DNA from: Phycisphaerales bacterium
GTDB taxonomy: Bacteria; Planctomycetota; Phycisphaerae; Phycisphaerales; SM1A02
Length of the DNA: 64,000 nt
Assembly: GCA_014238205.1 (NCBI GenBank)
Contig: JABABM010000002.1
Coordinates: forward strand, 1-64,000
Direction: 5' to 3'
Shown here: positions 43,480 to 51,905 of the stretch, piece by piece
How positions within the stretch are numbered: position 1 is the stretch's first letter
Layout: each line of letters opens with the position of its first letter
The notes under the pieces: model-generated
Database searches by the model: none
What the model saw: the letters and a program-made list of their open reading frames with translations, nothing else
What the model was told of the DNA's origin: nothing
Translations under genes and position numbers: made by a program

Positions 43480-44349
43480 ATGATCACCAGGCACGCCATG
43501 AAACAACACCCCCCCGCAGCAATGTCGATCGACGTCGAGGACTGGTTCCAGGTCGAGAACCTGAAGTCGGTGGTTGATCGATCCAGCTGGGATGAGCGTG
43601 AATCACGTGTTGAACGGAACATGAACAGGATGCTCGACCTCATGGACGAGCGAGGCATTACCTGTACATGCTTCGTCCTCGGGTGGATTGCCAAGCGATT
43701 TCCCGATCTTGTTCGCCGCATTGCTTCCGCTGGACATGAAATCGCCTCGCATGGAACAGGTCATGACCTCATCTACTCGTTGACGCCGGAGGAATTCCGG
43801 GAGGACGTGAAGCGGAGCAGGGACATTCTGGAAGACCTCGTCGGGCAACCCATCCTCGGCTACAGGGCACCGAGCTTTTCAATAACGGACTGGGCCATCG
43901 ACATACTGCAGGAACTGGGCTTCACATACGACTCCTCTGCATTCCCGACTGTTGCCCATGATCGATACGGAAAACTTGAAGGCATGAACTCCGGAGTACC
44001 TGTCAGTGAAATACGTCCAGGTTTCCACGAGATCTGCATCTCCTGCCTGCACATGGGACGGCGTGGCCTTCCCTGGGGCGGCGGCGGCTACTTTCGAATG
44101 ATCCCCTACCCCGTGTTCAAGTCCGGAGTCAGAAGAATCCTGTCTCACGGGTCTCCCTACGTGTTCTACATTCACCCCTGGGAAATCGACCCGGGACAAC
44201 CGCGAGTCCGAGGGCTCAGGAAATCACACGCTTTCAGACACACGGTGAATCTCGGTCGATGTGAACGACGCTGGACCAGCCTGCTTGATGATTTCAGGTG
44301 GACAACCATGCGGAATCTTCTGGACGAGTGGATTTCAACAACCGACTAG
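43480..44349 (+). CDS. XrtA-type polysaccharide deacetylase (NodB homology, DUF3473-like)
   Basis: A 289-residue deacetylase predicted to act on an exported or membrane-proximal polysaccharide. The metal site is visible: SIDVEDWFQV (Asp18, Asp21), then SHGTGH (His91, His95), GYRAPSFSI, and the C-terminal GGGYFRMIPY and FYIHPWEID that mark the group associated with XrtA (PEP-CTERM) loci. ATG 43498 is an alternative start. No exosortase or PEP-CTERM protein is in the window. It ends 4 bases inside the convergent epimerase gene. Confidence 0.88.
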   Translation: MITRHAMKQHPPAAMSIDVEDWFQVENLKSVVDRSSWDERESRVERNMNRMLDLMDERGITCTCFVLGWIAKRFPDLVRRIASAGHEIASHGTGHDLIYSLTPEEFREDVKRSRDILEDLVGQPILGYRAPSFSITDWAIDILQELGFTYDSSAFPTVAHDRYGKLEGMNSGVPVSEIRPGFHEICISCLHMGRRGLPWGGGGYFRMIPYPVFKSGVRRILSHGSPYVFYIHPWEIDPGQPRVRGLRKSHAFRHTVNLGRCERRWTSLLDDFRWTTMRNLLDEWISTTD

Positions 44350-45368
44350 GAACGCCGAACAACCTCGGCGGGCGGCTGGTGCCACTGGGCTGACTCATCA
44401 CGACCCCCGGCCTGGTACCACTTGACCATTCGTTCAATACCTTCTTCAAGCGATATCGATGGAACAAAGCCCGCCTGCCTTGCCTTGTCCGCCTCGAAGT
44501 GAGTCTGGTCAACGAAGAGTTTTCGAACACGGGCAGATGAGATCGGGATGTTCCTGCCGGTCAAGGCGATCACTACGTCGAATGGCTTGGCCATCAGGAG
44601 TGCAAGGCCAAGCGGAAGTTTCCTGACACCCTTGCGTCCAAGTGCCCGGGCGACCGTGCCACTGATGGACGCGCTGGTCATGTCGGGTTTTTCAACCCAG
44701 TTGAAGACCTCGAATGCCTCTCGTTCAGAACGTCCCCAGAGATGCAGGGTGGCAGCCATGATGTTCTCGATGTAGGAGAGACTCTTGATGTTTCCTGCCG
44801 AACCGGCCTGGAAGAACATGCCGGAGTCGATCTGCCGGATGAGTGAATACATGTTGGCGAAATTATGTGGTCCGAATGTCACCGTCGGCCTGATCACGAG
44901 GCAATGACGACCTTCGCCTTGGCCCGTCCATTCTTCAAAGACCTGCTCACCGGCATGTTTCGACCTTCCGTAATGACTCTCCGCAGCTGGACGCGTCTCT
45001 TCATCCAGGGGTGGTGGCGCACTTCCATAGACTGCAACGGTTGAATAGAAGCAGATCGAGCTGATTCCAGCCTCATCCATGCCCTTGCAGATGACACGGG
45101 AGCCTTGTTCGTTGACATCGAAGTAGGTGGCTTCCGCAATACCGAAGTCGTGGTTAGCGGCCGCAAGATGAAGAACGGCTTCACAACCCTCAAGCGCATC
45201 CCGGACCGCATCCGGGTCACGGATGTCACCATGCACGAATCGTTCGTGCGGGAGGTCGGCTGCAGGCTCGACGAGATCGAGGATGACAACCTCATCACCG
45301 CGATGCGCGTATTCCCTGCAGAACCACGAACCGATGAAACCGGATCCCCCCGTAACACACACCTTCAC
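44346..45368 (-). CDS. NAD-dependent epimerase/dehydratase (extended SDR)
   Basis: A 340-residue extended short-chain dehydrogenase. [15 protein letters not shown] provides the dinucleotide-binding loop, [14 protein letters not shown] and [13 protein letters not shown] follow, and the catalytic Tyr-x3-Lys is in [10 protein letters not shown]. The start is GTG 45368, with AAGGAGG at spacing 7, overlapping the fcl stop. The substrate is unknown; nucleotide-sugar epimerase is the likeliest role given the locus. Confidence 0.88.
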   Translation of the reverse strand: MKVCVTGGSGFIGSWFCREYAHRGDEVVILDLVEPAADLPHERFVHGDIRDPDAVRDALEGCEAVLHLAAANHDFGIAEATYFDVNEQGSRVICKGMDEAGISSICFYSTVAVYGSAPPPLDEETRPAAESHYGRSKHAGEQVFEEWTGQGEGRHCLVIRPTVTFGPHNFANMYSLIRQIDSGMFFQAGSAGNIKSLSYIENIMAATLHLWGRSEREAFEVFNWVEKPDMTSASISGTVARALGRKGVRKLPLGLALLMAKPFDVVIALTGRNIPISSARVRKLFVDQTHFEADKARQAGFVPSISLEEGIERMVKWYQAGGRDESAQWHQPPAEVVRRS

Positions 45369-46324
45369 GCCGATTCCTCCTTGATCGCAGAGTCGCCCTG
45401 CTGTTCCCACCACTCGATCGTCCGCTTCAAGCCCTCCTTGAAGCCAACCTTCGCTTCGAAACCAATCATGTCCCTTGCGCGACTGGTATCAAGGCAGCGG
45501 CGAGGCTGTCCATCGGGCTTCGTGTCGTCCCACTCGATGCCGCCTTTGAATCCAGTCAGTTCCACGATGAGTTCGACAAGATCACGAATGGTGATCTCCA
45601 TTCCCGTCCCGAGGTTGACCGGCACAGGTTCATCCAGTCGCTCGGTTGCAAGCACGATTCCTTCCGCCGCATCATCGACGTAGAGAAACTCCCTGCTTGC
45701 GCTGCCCGTCCCCCAGCAGTTGATCGAATCGCTTCCCGCTTCCCTGGCAGAAACACACTTCCTGATCAGGGCCGGGATGACGTGTGACGTATGCAGGTCG
45801 AAGTTGTCGTGGGGGCCGTAGAGGTTCACCGGGAGAACAAAGACCCCGTCAAGACCATACTGGCGGCGGTATGCGTCGAGCATGACCATCGCCGCCTTCT
45901 TGGCGATGCCGTATGGAGCGTTGGTCTCTTCCGGATACCCGTTCCAGAGGTCATCCTCGTTGAAGGGCACGGGACAGAACTTCGGATACGCACAGATGGT
46001 TCCGACCTGGACGAACTTTGAAAGGTTGTTGAGCCTCGCATGTTCGATCAGGTGGAGGGCCATCGACATGTTCGCAAAGAAATATCGCCCGGGATTATCC
46101 ATGTTTGCACCGATCCCACCGACTTCAGCGGCAAGGTGGATCACGATATCCGGCGTGCAATCAGCATAGAGGCGGGCAACGGCCTCCTCGCTCGTCAGGT
46201 CATACTCCGCCCGGCGTGGGACCATGATCTCACTGCACCCCCTCGACTCCAGGAGGCCACAGACCTTCCTGCCGAGAAAGCCCGCGCCCCCTGTTACGAC
46301 CACGCGTTGTCCCTTGAAGTCCAT
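45365..46324 (-). CDS. fcl: GDP-L-fucose synthase
   Basis: Converts GDP-4-keto-6-deoxymannose to GDP-L-fucose. The 319-residue product has [27 protein letters not shown] (a hallmark of this enzyme), [17 protein letters not shown] and the catalytic YGIAKK. It also has [11 protein letters not shown] and [15 protein letters not shown] 46324 is preferred over ATG 46330 because AAGGAG then lies at spacing 8. The gene is divergent from gmd, which supplies its substrate. Confidence 0.94.
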   Translation of the reverse strand: MDFKGQRVVVTGGAGFLGRKVCGLLESRGCSEIMVPRRAEYDLTSEEAVARLYADCTPDIVIHLAAEVGGIGANMDNPGRYFFANMSMALHLIEHARLNNLSKFVQVGTICAYPKFCPVPFNEDDLWNGYPEETNAPYGIAKKAAMVMLDAYRRQYGLDGVFVLPVNLYGPHDNFDLHTSHVIPALIRKCVSAREAGSDSINCWGTGSASREFLYVDDAAEGIVLATERLDEPVPVNLGTGMEITIRDLVELIVELTGFKGGIEWDDTKPDGQPRRCLDTSRARDMIGFEAKVGFKEGLKRTIEWWEQQGDSAIKEESA

Positions 46325-46559
46325 TGACATCGCTCCTTGCCTGCACAATAGCGTCGATTTCGTGGCCGGGACGGGTTCCCCTTCCAGCCTTGGACACTTC
46401 ACCACGTTGAGATGACCTGCAAGGGGCATTCCCCGTCCGAGAACCAACCGAGGAGGAGGATGGGAGAACAATCGAGGTCTCCCCGTACCACCCGGTTGGC
46501 TGGGACTGCTATCCTGAACAACTTGCAGTACCGGGAAACGGTCCAGAACTCTTCGAGAA

Positions 46560-47630
46560 ATGAGCAACACCATGTCAAGCGGCAAGCGAGCACTCATCAC
46601 GGGGATCACGGGGCAGGATGGCAGTTACCTTGCGGAACTTCTCCTTGAGAAGGGCTACGAGGTTCATGGCATCATTCGACGATCTGCGAGTTTCAACACC
46701 GACCGAATCGATCACATCTACCAGGATCCACACGACAAGGCTGCCCGTCTCTTTCTTCACTACGGTGACCTGAATGATGGAGCCTCGCTCTCGTCGATCA
46801 TCCGGAACAGCAAACCCACCGAGGTGTACAACCTCGGTGCCCAGAGCCACGTCCGCGTCAGTTTCGACAACCCGGTCTACACGGCTGATACGGTCGCCAT
46901 GGGCGCATTGAAACTTCTTGAAGCAGTACGCGACTACCAGGAGCACAGCGGATACCAGATCCGCTACTACCAGGCGAGTTCATCCGAGATGTTCGGTGAC
47001 GTGCGGGAAGTTCCTCAGAACGAGCAGACCCCCTTCTACCCGAGGTCTCCCTATGGATGCGCAAAGGTATGTGCACACTGGATGACCGTGAATTACCGCG
47101 AGTCCTACGACATGTACGCCTGCTGCGGCATTCTCTTCAACCACGAATCTCCACGTCGTGGAGAGACTTTCGTCACAAGGAAGATCACGCGTGCAATCGG
47201 TCGCATCAAGCATGGGCTCCAGGAGAAGGTGTACCTGGGCAACCTCGAAGCCCAGAGAGACTGGGGATATGCAGGAGACTATGTCGAGGGCATGTGGAAA
47301 ATGCTTCAGCAGGAGAAGGCAGACGACTTTGTCCTGGCAACAGGCAAGATGATTTCAGTACGCACGTACGCCGAACTTGCCTTTGCCGAAGTCGGCCTCG
47401 ATCCGGATGACTTCATCGAGATCGATCCCCGTTACTACCGCCCCGCCGAAGTTGAACAACTCCTGGGAGACTGCACGAAAGCCAAGGAAGAACTCGGCTG
47501 GGAAGCAACGACCAGTCTCGAGGACCTCGTGAAGATGATGGTGGAACATGATCTGGAACTTGCAGCACGAGAGAAGACGCTGCGCGACGCTGGTCATGAA
47601 CTTCCGGCAACCACCGGACACGACCAGTAG
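46560..47630 (+). CDS. gmd: GDP-mannose 4,6-dehydratase
   Basis: Makes GDP-4-keto-6-deoxymannose, the precursor of GDP-fucose and GDP-rhamnose. The 356-residue product has [51 protein letters not shown], the catalytic Tyr/Lys in SPYGCAKV, and [16 protein letters not shown]. Length is normal. A second in-frame ATG at 46572 may be the true start. It is divergent from fcl, so the pair forms a complete GDP-fucose module. Confidence 0.96.
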   Translation: MSNTMSSGKRALITGITGQDGSYLAELLLEKGYEVHGIIRRSASFNTDRIDHIYQDPHDKAARLFLHYGDLNDGASLSSIIRNSKPTEVYNLGAQSHVRVSFDNPVYTADTVAMGALKLLEAVRDYQEHSGYQIRYYQASSSEMFGDVREVPQNEQTPFYPRSPYGCAKVCAHWMTVNYRESYDMYACCGILFNHESPRRGETFVTRKITRAIGRIKHGLQEKVYLGNLEAQRDWGYAGDYVEGMWKMLQQEKADDFVLATGKMISVRTYAELAFAEVGLDPDDFIEIDPRYYRPAEVEQLLGDCTKAKEELGWEATTSLEDLVKMMVEHDLELAAREKTLRDAGHELPATTGHDQ

Positions 47631-47663
47631 ATCCTGCGGATTCCATCAGCGGACATCAACGAA

Positions 47664-48071
47664 TCAGGCTTCGATTTCGATTGATGATGTCCCTGCATCA
47701 TTCCTTCGCAGAAGAACCACGGCTTCCCTCCATGCATCCCGCTGGAACTCGATGATCTCGAGCACATCATCCAGGTCTGCAATTCGTGTTGCCTGGGCCA
47801 GGAGCCCATGGAGGAATGCGTGCAGGGCGGCAAGCCGTCGAGCCAGTACATGTTCGACCCTCGTATCCGTGTCGACACCCAGTGCCATGAGGATCGCTCG
47901 GCATCGACCACTGTATTCAGCCACGGAAGCTTCATCACTGGTGTCGATTGCTTCTCGAAGCGATCGGAGCGATGTCACCGCTCCCTCCAGCAACATCAAC
48001 CTGTACCAGGCTGGCGAGACACTCGAGCGGGCACGATGGCCTGTCTGGGGAGTTGGTACGTCTTCCTTCAC
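47664..48071 (-). CDS. FliS-like protein
   Basis: A 135-residue all-helical protein whose pattern matches the flagellin chaperone FliS: SPAWYRLMLLEGAVTSLRSL (family: SP-x-L-ML-GA), a middle AEYSGRCRAILMAL helix, LARRLAALHAFLHGLLAQAT, and the C-terminal IIEFQRDAWREAV (family: L-RDAW). The start is GTG 48071, whose context is poor. No flagellin or other flagellar gene is in the window, so either a distant flagellin client or a changed role is possible. It ends 33 bases from the convergent gmd gene. Confidence 0.65.
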   Translation of the reverse strand: MKEDVPTPQTGHRARSSVSPAWYRLMLLEGAVTSLRSLREAIDTSDEASVAEYSGRCRAILMALGVDTDTRVEHVLARRLAALHAFLHGLLAQATRIADLDDVLEIIEFQRDAWREAVVLLRRNDAGTSSIEIEA

Positions 48072-48639
48072 ACACGCGTCATCGGTCTGCTCAGAACACT
48101 GGGTACAGCGCAGTACAAAACAGTGTTCCTGCTACCGATAACGGAACACCGAAGCGCATCTTTGACCTGCTTCAAGCAACCTTCCCAAGCAGTCCATGGT
48201 CAACCTGGCCTGGCCAGCGTGGTTCTTGGAACGACTGGCTCCTGAGAACAAGCATGTCACCCGCCCATATGGCCAGAGTCCGCTGAAAGAGCTGCCGAGC
48301 TTCCTTTACCCGCTCATCTGCTTTCTGGGAACTCACCACCACATGCTGGAAAGGTGAACTGGTTTGCGTGCTGTCATGCATCGACATGCTCCAAGAGAAG
48401 CAAGTTCCAAGCCAAAGCCCAGAAACCCACTCCAAGTCTGGAATCGGCGATGCAGCGACCCGACTTTGTTCCAACTTGCGCATCAAGCGCAAATGGTGAA
48501 ACTGAGGGCTGCATTTTCCTGTATCTACTTGCCTGACAAGGGTTTATGTTTATTCTTCCCGGGCCATCCAAACACTTTTTGTGCACTTTGCGACACACAA
48601 CCAAGAGCCTGGTGCATAGGGGGAGATGAACACTGACTC
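48072..48639. other. Gene-poor stretch, no convincing gene
   Basis: Open frames here are short and lack a good start or family pattern. No tRNA, SRP RNA, RNase P RNA or tmRNA signature was seen on either strand. The tract is less GC-rich than its neighbours toward 48500-48600. Confidence 0.6.
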
Positions 48640-48684
48640 CCTTCTCTCTCTTCTCTCCCTTCTCTCTCTTCTCTCTCTTCTCTC
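48640..48684 (+). repeat. Five tandem 9-bp pyrimidine repeats
   Basis: Five exact-length units (CCTTCTCTC, TCTTCTCTC, CCTTCTCTC, TCTTCTCTC, TCTTCTCTC) give a 45-bp all-pyrimidine strand, immediately followed by a perfect hairpin. Such tracts can form triplex DNA or vary by slippage. Confidence 0.9.
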
Positions 48685-48721
48685 AACAAATGAACCCCGG
48701 CTTTGCCGGGGTTCATTTGTT
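48685..48721. terminator. Perfect 17-bp hairpin downstream of parB
   Basis: The arms pair over 17 bp around a TTT loop (core GAACCCCGGC-TTT-GCCGGGGTTC). It lies 64 nt past the parB stop. A-rich and T-rich arm ends would give a T-run partly inside the stem in either direction, as in a bidirectional terminator. Confidence 0.65.
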
Positions 48722-48758
48722 CATGGGGTTTGATCTTGGAACCGGAATAGTTGTGCCG

Positions 48759-48774
48759 TGTTCCACGTGCAACA
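48759..48774. promoter_or_regulatory. parS-like site 1
   Basis: TGTTCCACGTGCAACA differs from the palindromic parS consensus TGTTCCACGTGGAACA at one position. It lies 11 nt downstream of the parB stop. Confidence 0.75.
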
Positions 48775-48784
48775 TTCCGGCAAG

Positions 48785-49720
48785 TCACGCAGGCTTGAAT
48801 CCCATCTTCGAGAGAATTCCATCGAACTGATCCATGTCATAGAACTCGATGGTCATTCTCCCCTTTCCAGCCTTCTTTCCCTGCTGCTTGATATGAACGC
48901 GTGTCCCCAGGTGCTCAGAGAGCTGGCCACCAAGGTCATCGAGGTGAGAACGGGTCGTATCTACCTTTTCAGGGGTAGTTGGCATTGAACCACCATCCTG
49001 GATTCGACGAATCCTTCTCTCCAGTTCTCGAACGGACCAGTTCCCGGAGATGGCCATCCGGACCAACCGCGTACGATCACTGATAGAAGTGATTGAGAGC
49101 AGTGATTTTGCGTGCCCACCGCTGAGAAGTCCGTTTCGAACCGCCTCCTTGGTTCCCTCATCAAGCTCATTCATCCTCAGGTGGTTTGTCACCGAGGACC
49201 TGTTGAGTCCAACCTGGTTTGCGATTTCCTGATGAGTAAGACCGAACTGATCCTGCAATCGAATGAACGCTTCGGCTCTTTCAATTGGGTTCAGATCCTC
49301 CCTCTGGATATTCTCAATGATGGACCACTCTGCAGCAGTACGATCGTCAATCTCGCGTAAAACCGCCGGTATTTCGCTTAAACCAGCAATCTCTGCCGCC
49401 CTGAGGCGTCTCTCGCCCGCAACCAACTCATAGCCATCCTCAATAGGCCGAATGAGGATTGGCTGCATGACACCGGCTGACTTGATTGACTCTGCCAAGG
49501 CTTTCAGAGCATCCATGTCAAATGCCTGACGTGGCTGCCATGGACTTGGTGTGATATCTCCCACGGGCACTGAAAGCAGTCCCTCCGCGAGATCCTTCCC
49601 CTGTGTTCCTCGTGGAACATTCTTCTCCTCATCTCCAGGCACAGAGTCAATACGAACTGGCGTATTGATCATGCTCTTGAGACCTCGACCAAGCCGGCTC
49701 TTCTTTTTGGTTGTGGCCAT
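48785..49720 (-). CDS. parB: Chromosome partitioning protein ParB
   Basis: CTP-dependent DNA clamp that loads at parS and directs origin segregation. The 311-residue product has a basic N-terminus (KKKSRLGRGLKSM), the CTP-binding ParB/Srx core with PWQPRQAFD, LVAGERRLRAAEIAGL and ENIQREDLNPIERA, and an HTH (LTHQEIANQVGLNRSSVTNHLR). A C-terminal dimerisation segment follows. ATG 49720 is preceded by AAGGA at spacing 10. Three parS-like sites lie in or beside it. parA is not adjacent. Confidence 0.95.
   Translation of the reverse strand: MATTKKKSRLGRGLKSMINTPVRIDSVPGDEEKNVPRGTQGKDLAEGLLSVPVGDITPSPWQPRQAFDMDALKALAESIKSAGVMQPILIRPIEDGYELVAGERRLRAAEIAGLSEIPAVLREIDDRTAAEWSIIENIQREDLNPIERAEAFIRLQDQFGLTHQEIANQVGLNRSSVTNHLRMNELDEGTKEAVRNGLLSGGHAKSLLSITSISDRTRLVRMAISGNWSVRELERRIRRIQDGGSMPTTPEKVDTTRSHLDDLGGQLSEHLGTRVHIKQQGKKAGKGRMTIEFYDMDQFDGILSKMGFKPA
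49604..49619. promoter_or_regulatory. parS-like site 2, inside parB
   Basis: TGTTCCTCGTGGAACA differs from parS at one position and overlaps codons in the N-terminal part of parB. Confidence 0.65.
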
Positions 49721-49765
49721 CAGACATCGATCCTTGTGTTTCAACTCACGGATTCAAGATGGTTG

Positions 49766-49781
49766 TGTTCCACGTGGAACA
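49766..49781. promoter_or_regulatory. parS site 3, perfect palindrome
   Basis: TGTTCCACGTGGAACA is an exact 16-bp parS palindrome 46 bp upstream of the parB start. It may both nucleate ParB and autoregulate parB. Confidence 0.9.
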
Positions 49782-49985
49782 TCTCTCAAGATTTCGACCC
49801 ACTTGGGTGCTTCCGATAAGAAAATACAGTAGGGAAACATCCTTGGAAGAGGCCCCTGGACAAAGATTCCCCATGGTCACGGTGAAAGTACACCTGACTA
49901 CATGGACAAAGATCCGTCATATTGCACGATCATGACCGATCTTACGCCTATTTACGTGATATGTCTTTATCTTTCGAGAACGTGA

Positions 49986-51044
49986 TCATTCTGAAAGAAT
50001 GACGACATCTTCTGGATCAACATGCAGGTGAACGGTTCCCTCATCTACTTCATCACCTGGATTCAAATGGAGCGTTCGCACCATTTCACTGCCTATTTCA
50101 ACCAGGTGCTGGGCCTGGTCCCCAAGGAAGATCTGCTCAGCAATCATCCCAGAGAAGACATTGCTCTTTCCCGGCTTGAGAACCTGCTGGAACGCCTCTG
50201 GCCTGATTGAACACGTGACCTGCGCATCAGCAGGCCATGTCCTTGTGGGACTTACCGCGGTAAGGGATCCTGCTGAAGTCTCCAGCTTGACCTTATCTCC
50301 CTTGCTGGAAACAACTTGCGCTGAAAAGAAGTTGGTTTCCCCAAGGAACTCAGCAACGAATCGAGTTTCCGGGTTTCGGTACAACGAGCGGGGAGGTCCC
50401 AGCTGGCGAACTGTGCCGTCCTTGAGAACAGCAATCCTGTCTGCCATTGACAGCGCCTCATCCTGGTCATGGGTCACGTAGACGGTGGTAATCCCACTGG
50501 CCTTGCAGATTCGACGAATCTCCGTCCGCATATCCAATCGCAACTTTGCATCCAGGTTGCTCAGCGGCTCGTCAAGCAACAGCACCTCGGGCTTGACGAC
50601 AAGTGCCCTGGCCAGGGCCACACGCTGTTGCTGTCCACCAGAGAGTTCATTTGGCTTCCGATCGCCATACCCGCTCATCTGGACCATCTCAAGGGCCTGC
50701 TTGATGTTCTCTTCACGTTCCAACTGCGGCTGCTTCCTGAGAACCAGCCCATAGCCGACATTTTCAGCCACGGTCATATGTGGCCAGAGTGCATAGCTCT
50801 GGAACACCATCCCGGTATTCCGACGATTCGGAGGTGCCGCGGTGACATCGCGATCGTTGAAATAAATCTGACCTGCAGTGGGGTCGATGAACCCGGCGAT
50901 CATTCGAAGCAGGGTGGTTTTTCCACACCCCGATGGACCCAATAGGAAGAAGAGTTCCCCAGGCTCGATGACCAGGTCAATGCCGTCCACGGCCCTTGTG
51001 GGCCCATAGTGCTTCTGAATGCCTGAAAGTCTGATCGAAGTCAT
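49986..51044 (-). CDS. ABC transporter ATP-binding protein (PotA/FbpC-like)
   Basis: A 352-residue import-type ATPase. Walker A GPSGCGKTT is at about 37-45, the Q-loop is in MVFQSYALWPHMTV, the signature is LSGGQQQRVALARAL, Walker B is VLLLDEPLSNLD, and the H-loop is VTHDQDEA. A C-terminal TOBE/MOP-like domain occupies about 245-352. This arrangement is that of the spermidine/putrescine and ferric-iron families. The cognate permease and binding protein are not adjacent, so substrate is open. A TATCGT hexamer lies 9 nt before the ATG. Confidence 0.92.
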   Translation of the reverse strand: MTSIRLSGIQKHYGPTRAVDGIDLVIEPGELFFLLGPSGCGKTTLLRMIAGFIDPTAGQIYFNDRDVTAAPPNRRNTGMVFQSYALWPHMTVAENVGYGLVLRKQPQLEREENIKQALEMVQMSGYGDRKPNELSGGQQQRVALARALVVKPEVLLLDEPLSNLDAKLRLDMRTEIRRICKASGITTVYVTHDQDEALSMADRIAVLKDGTVRQLGPPRSLYRNPETRFVAEFLGETNFFSAQVVSSKGDKVKLETSAGSLTAVSPTRTWPADAQVTCSIRPEAFQQVLKPGKSNVFSGMIAEQIFLGDQAQHLVEIGSEMVRTLHLNPGDEVDEGTVHLHVDPEDVVILSE

Positions 51045-51053
51045 GCAGGACAA

Positions 51054-51059
51054 ACGATA
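51054..51059 (-). promoter_or_regulatory. Candidate -10 element of the ABC ATPase gene
   Basis: On the minus strand, TATCGT lies 9 nt before the ATG at 51044, without a Shine-Dalgarno. Confidence 0.4.
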
Positions 51060-51106
51060 CCAGTTGCAGTGGGGAAATGATGGTCTGCCCACAATGGTTC
51101 CTGCTG

Positions 51107-51112
51107 TAGGAT
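51107..51112 (+). promoter_or_regulatory. Candidate -10 element of the DciA-like gene
   Basis: TAGGAT lies 7 nt before ATG 51120. This placement favours 51120 over the in-frame ATG at 51111, which would overlap the hexamer. Confidence 0.4.
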
Positions 51113-51119
51113 GCCCCTG

Positions 51120-51506
51120 ATGTCCAACACCCCTGTTACAGAGCGTCTCCGGCAACTGCAGGCATGGCGAGGTCCTGTCGGAAGGACGAAATCCATGGGT
51201 GACGCCATCGCCTCCCTGCAACGAAATGCCGAGAAGTCGCATCGTCAACTTGGATCCTTCGTTGAAGCGTGGGACACACTGCTCCCTCCGGAGTTGTCAT
51301 CACAGACATGCGTGGAAGCCAAGCGGGGGGGAGTTGTTCATGTTCGAGTTGGCAGTGCCTCGATTGCCTGGGAACTTGATCGACGCCTTCGAGAAGGATT
51401 GCTCGAAGAACTCCGCAGCAGATGCTCGGGTGCGATCTCCCGTGTCCAGGTCCGCGTCAGCGGACAACTGCGCACAGGATCCTCGCCGAATTCAAGAACT
51501 GCATGA
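51120..51506 (+). CDS. DciA-like protein (DUF721)
   Basis: A 128-residue basic protein with the DUF721 pattern: WDTLLPPELSSQT, then RGGVVHVRVGSASIAWELDRRLREGLLEEL. In DciA this KH-like fold loads the replicative helicase DnaB in bacteria that lack DnaC/DnaI. The C-terminus here is short and polar. It overlaps the thioesterase gene (ATGA). The role in helicase loading is known for the family and inferred here. Confidence 0.75.
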   Translation: MSNTPVTERLRQLQAWRGPVGRTKSMGDAIASLQRNAEKSHRQLGSFVEAWDTLLPPELSSQTCVEAKRGGVVHVRVGSASIAWELDRRLREGLLEELRSRCSGAISRVQVRVSGQLRTGSSPNSRTA

Positions 51507-51901
51507 CAAACGAACTCGAACTTCGCGTCAGGTACCGTGAATGCGACCCGATGGGAGTCGTTCACCACACTGTCTATCCAACGTGGTTCGAGATGGGGCG
51601 TACAGAACTGCTTCGGTCGATGGGGGGGTGCTATCGCGACCTGGAAGCGGCAGGCGTCTTCCTTGTCGTCGTGAAACTCGAGGTTCAATATCGACAACCG
51701 GCAAGGTATGACGAGGTGCTTACCCTGGAAACATCGCTTGTTCGATCGACCCGGGCGAAGATCGAACACGCCTACAGTCTGCAACGCGACGGTGTACTCC
51801 TTGCAACAGGTGAAACAACACTCGCATGCCTGGATGCTTCTGGACACATACGGGAAGTCCCCGGCTCACTCGTGACGGCGGGCGATGCCCCGGCGACCTG
51901 A
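51503..51901 (+). CDS. 4HBT-family acyl-CoA thioesterase (YbgC-like)
   Basis: Hotdog-fold thioesterase of 132 residues. It shows RYRECDPMGVVHHTVYPTWFEMGRTELLR (pattern D-x2-G-V-x-H-x3-Y-x2-W-E-x2-R), with the catalytic Asp at residue 15, then KLEVQYRQPARYDE and the final beta strands. ATG 51503 overlaps the DciA-like stop; the frame extends to 51422, but that part belongs to the preceding gene. The acyl-CoA substrate is not evident. It converges on mnmE. Confidence 0.88.
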   Translation: MTNELELRVRYRECDPMGVVHHTVYPTWFEMGRTELLRSMGGCYRDLEAAGVFLVVVKLEVQYRQPARYDEVLTLETSLVRSTRAKIEHAYSLQRDGVLLATGETTLACLDASGHIREVPGSLVTAGDAPAT

Positions 51902-51905
51902 CCTG

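Noticed and set aside
48172-48492. Minus-strand open frame of 106 codons in the gene-poor tract
   Set aside because: No recognisable motif, no Shine-Dalgarno or -10 at its start, and composition unlike neighbouring genes. It could be a small orphan gene but cannot be supported.
48080-48640. Structural RNA (SRP RNA, RNase P RNA, tmRNA) in the gene-poor tract
   Set aside because: The conserved cores (for example the SRP GGTCAGG-type loop or the RNase P GAGGAAAGTC segment) were looked for on both strands and not found.
48525-48788. Minus-strand open frame with a Glu/Arg repeat (REEREGREEREG)
   Set aside because: The repeat is only the 9-mer pyrimidine array read in frame. The frame crosses the hairpin and has no start signal or homology pattern.
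48072-49985. Replication origin next to parB
   Set aside because: No TTATCCACA-type DnaA boxes or AT-rich unwinding element and no dnaA gene were seen. parS sites alone do not define oriC.
49986-50002. Inverted repeat TCATTCT-GAA-AGAATGA at the end of the ABC ATPase gene
   Set aside because: Seven-bp stem overlapping the stop codon, with no T-tract; too weak to call a terminator.
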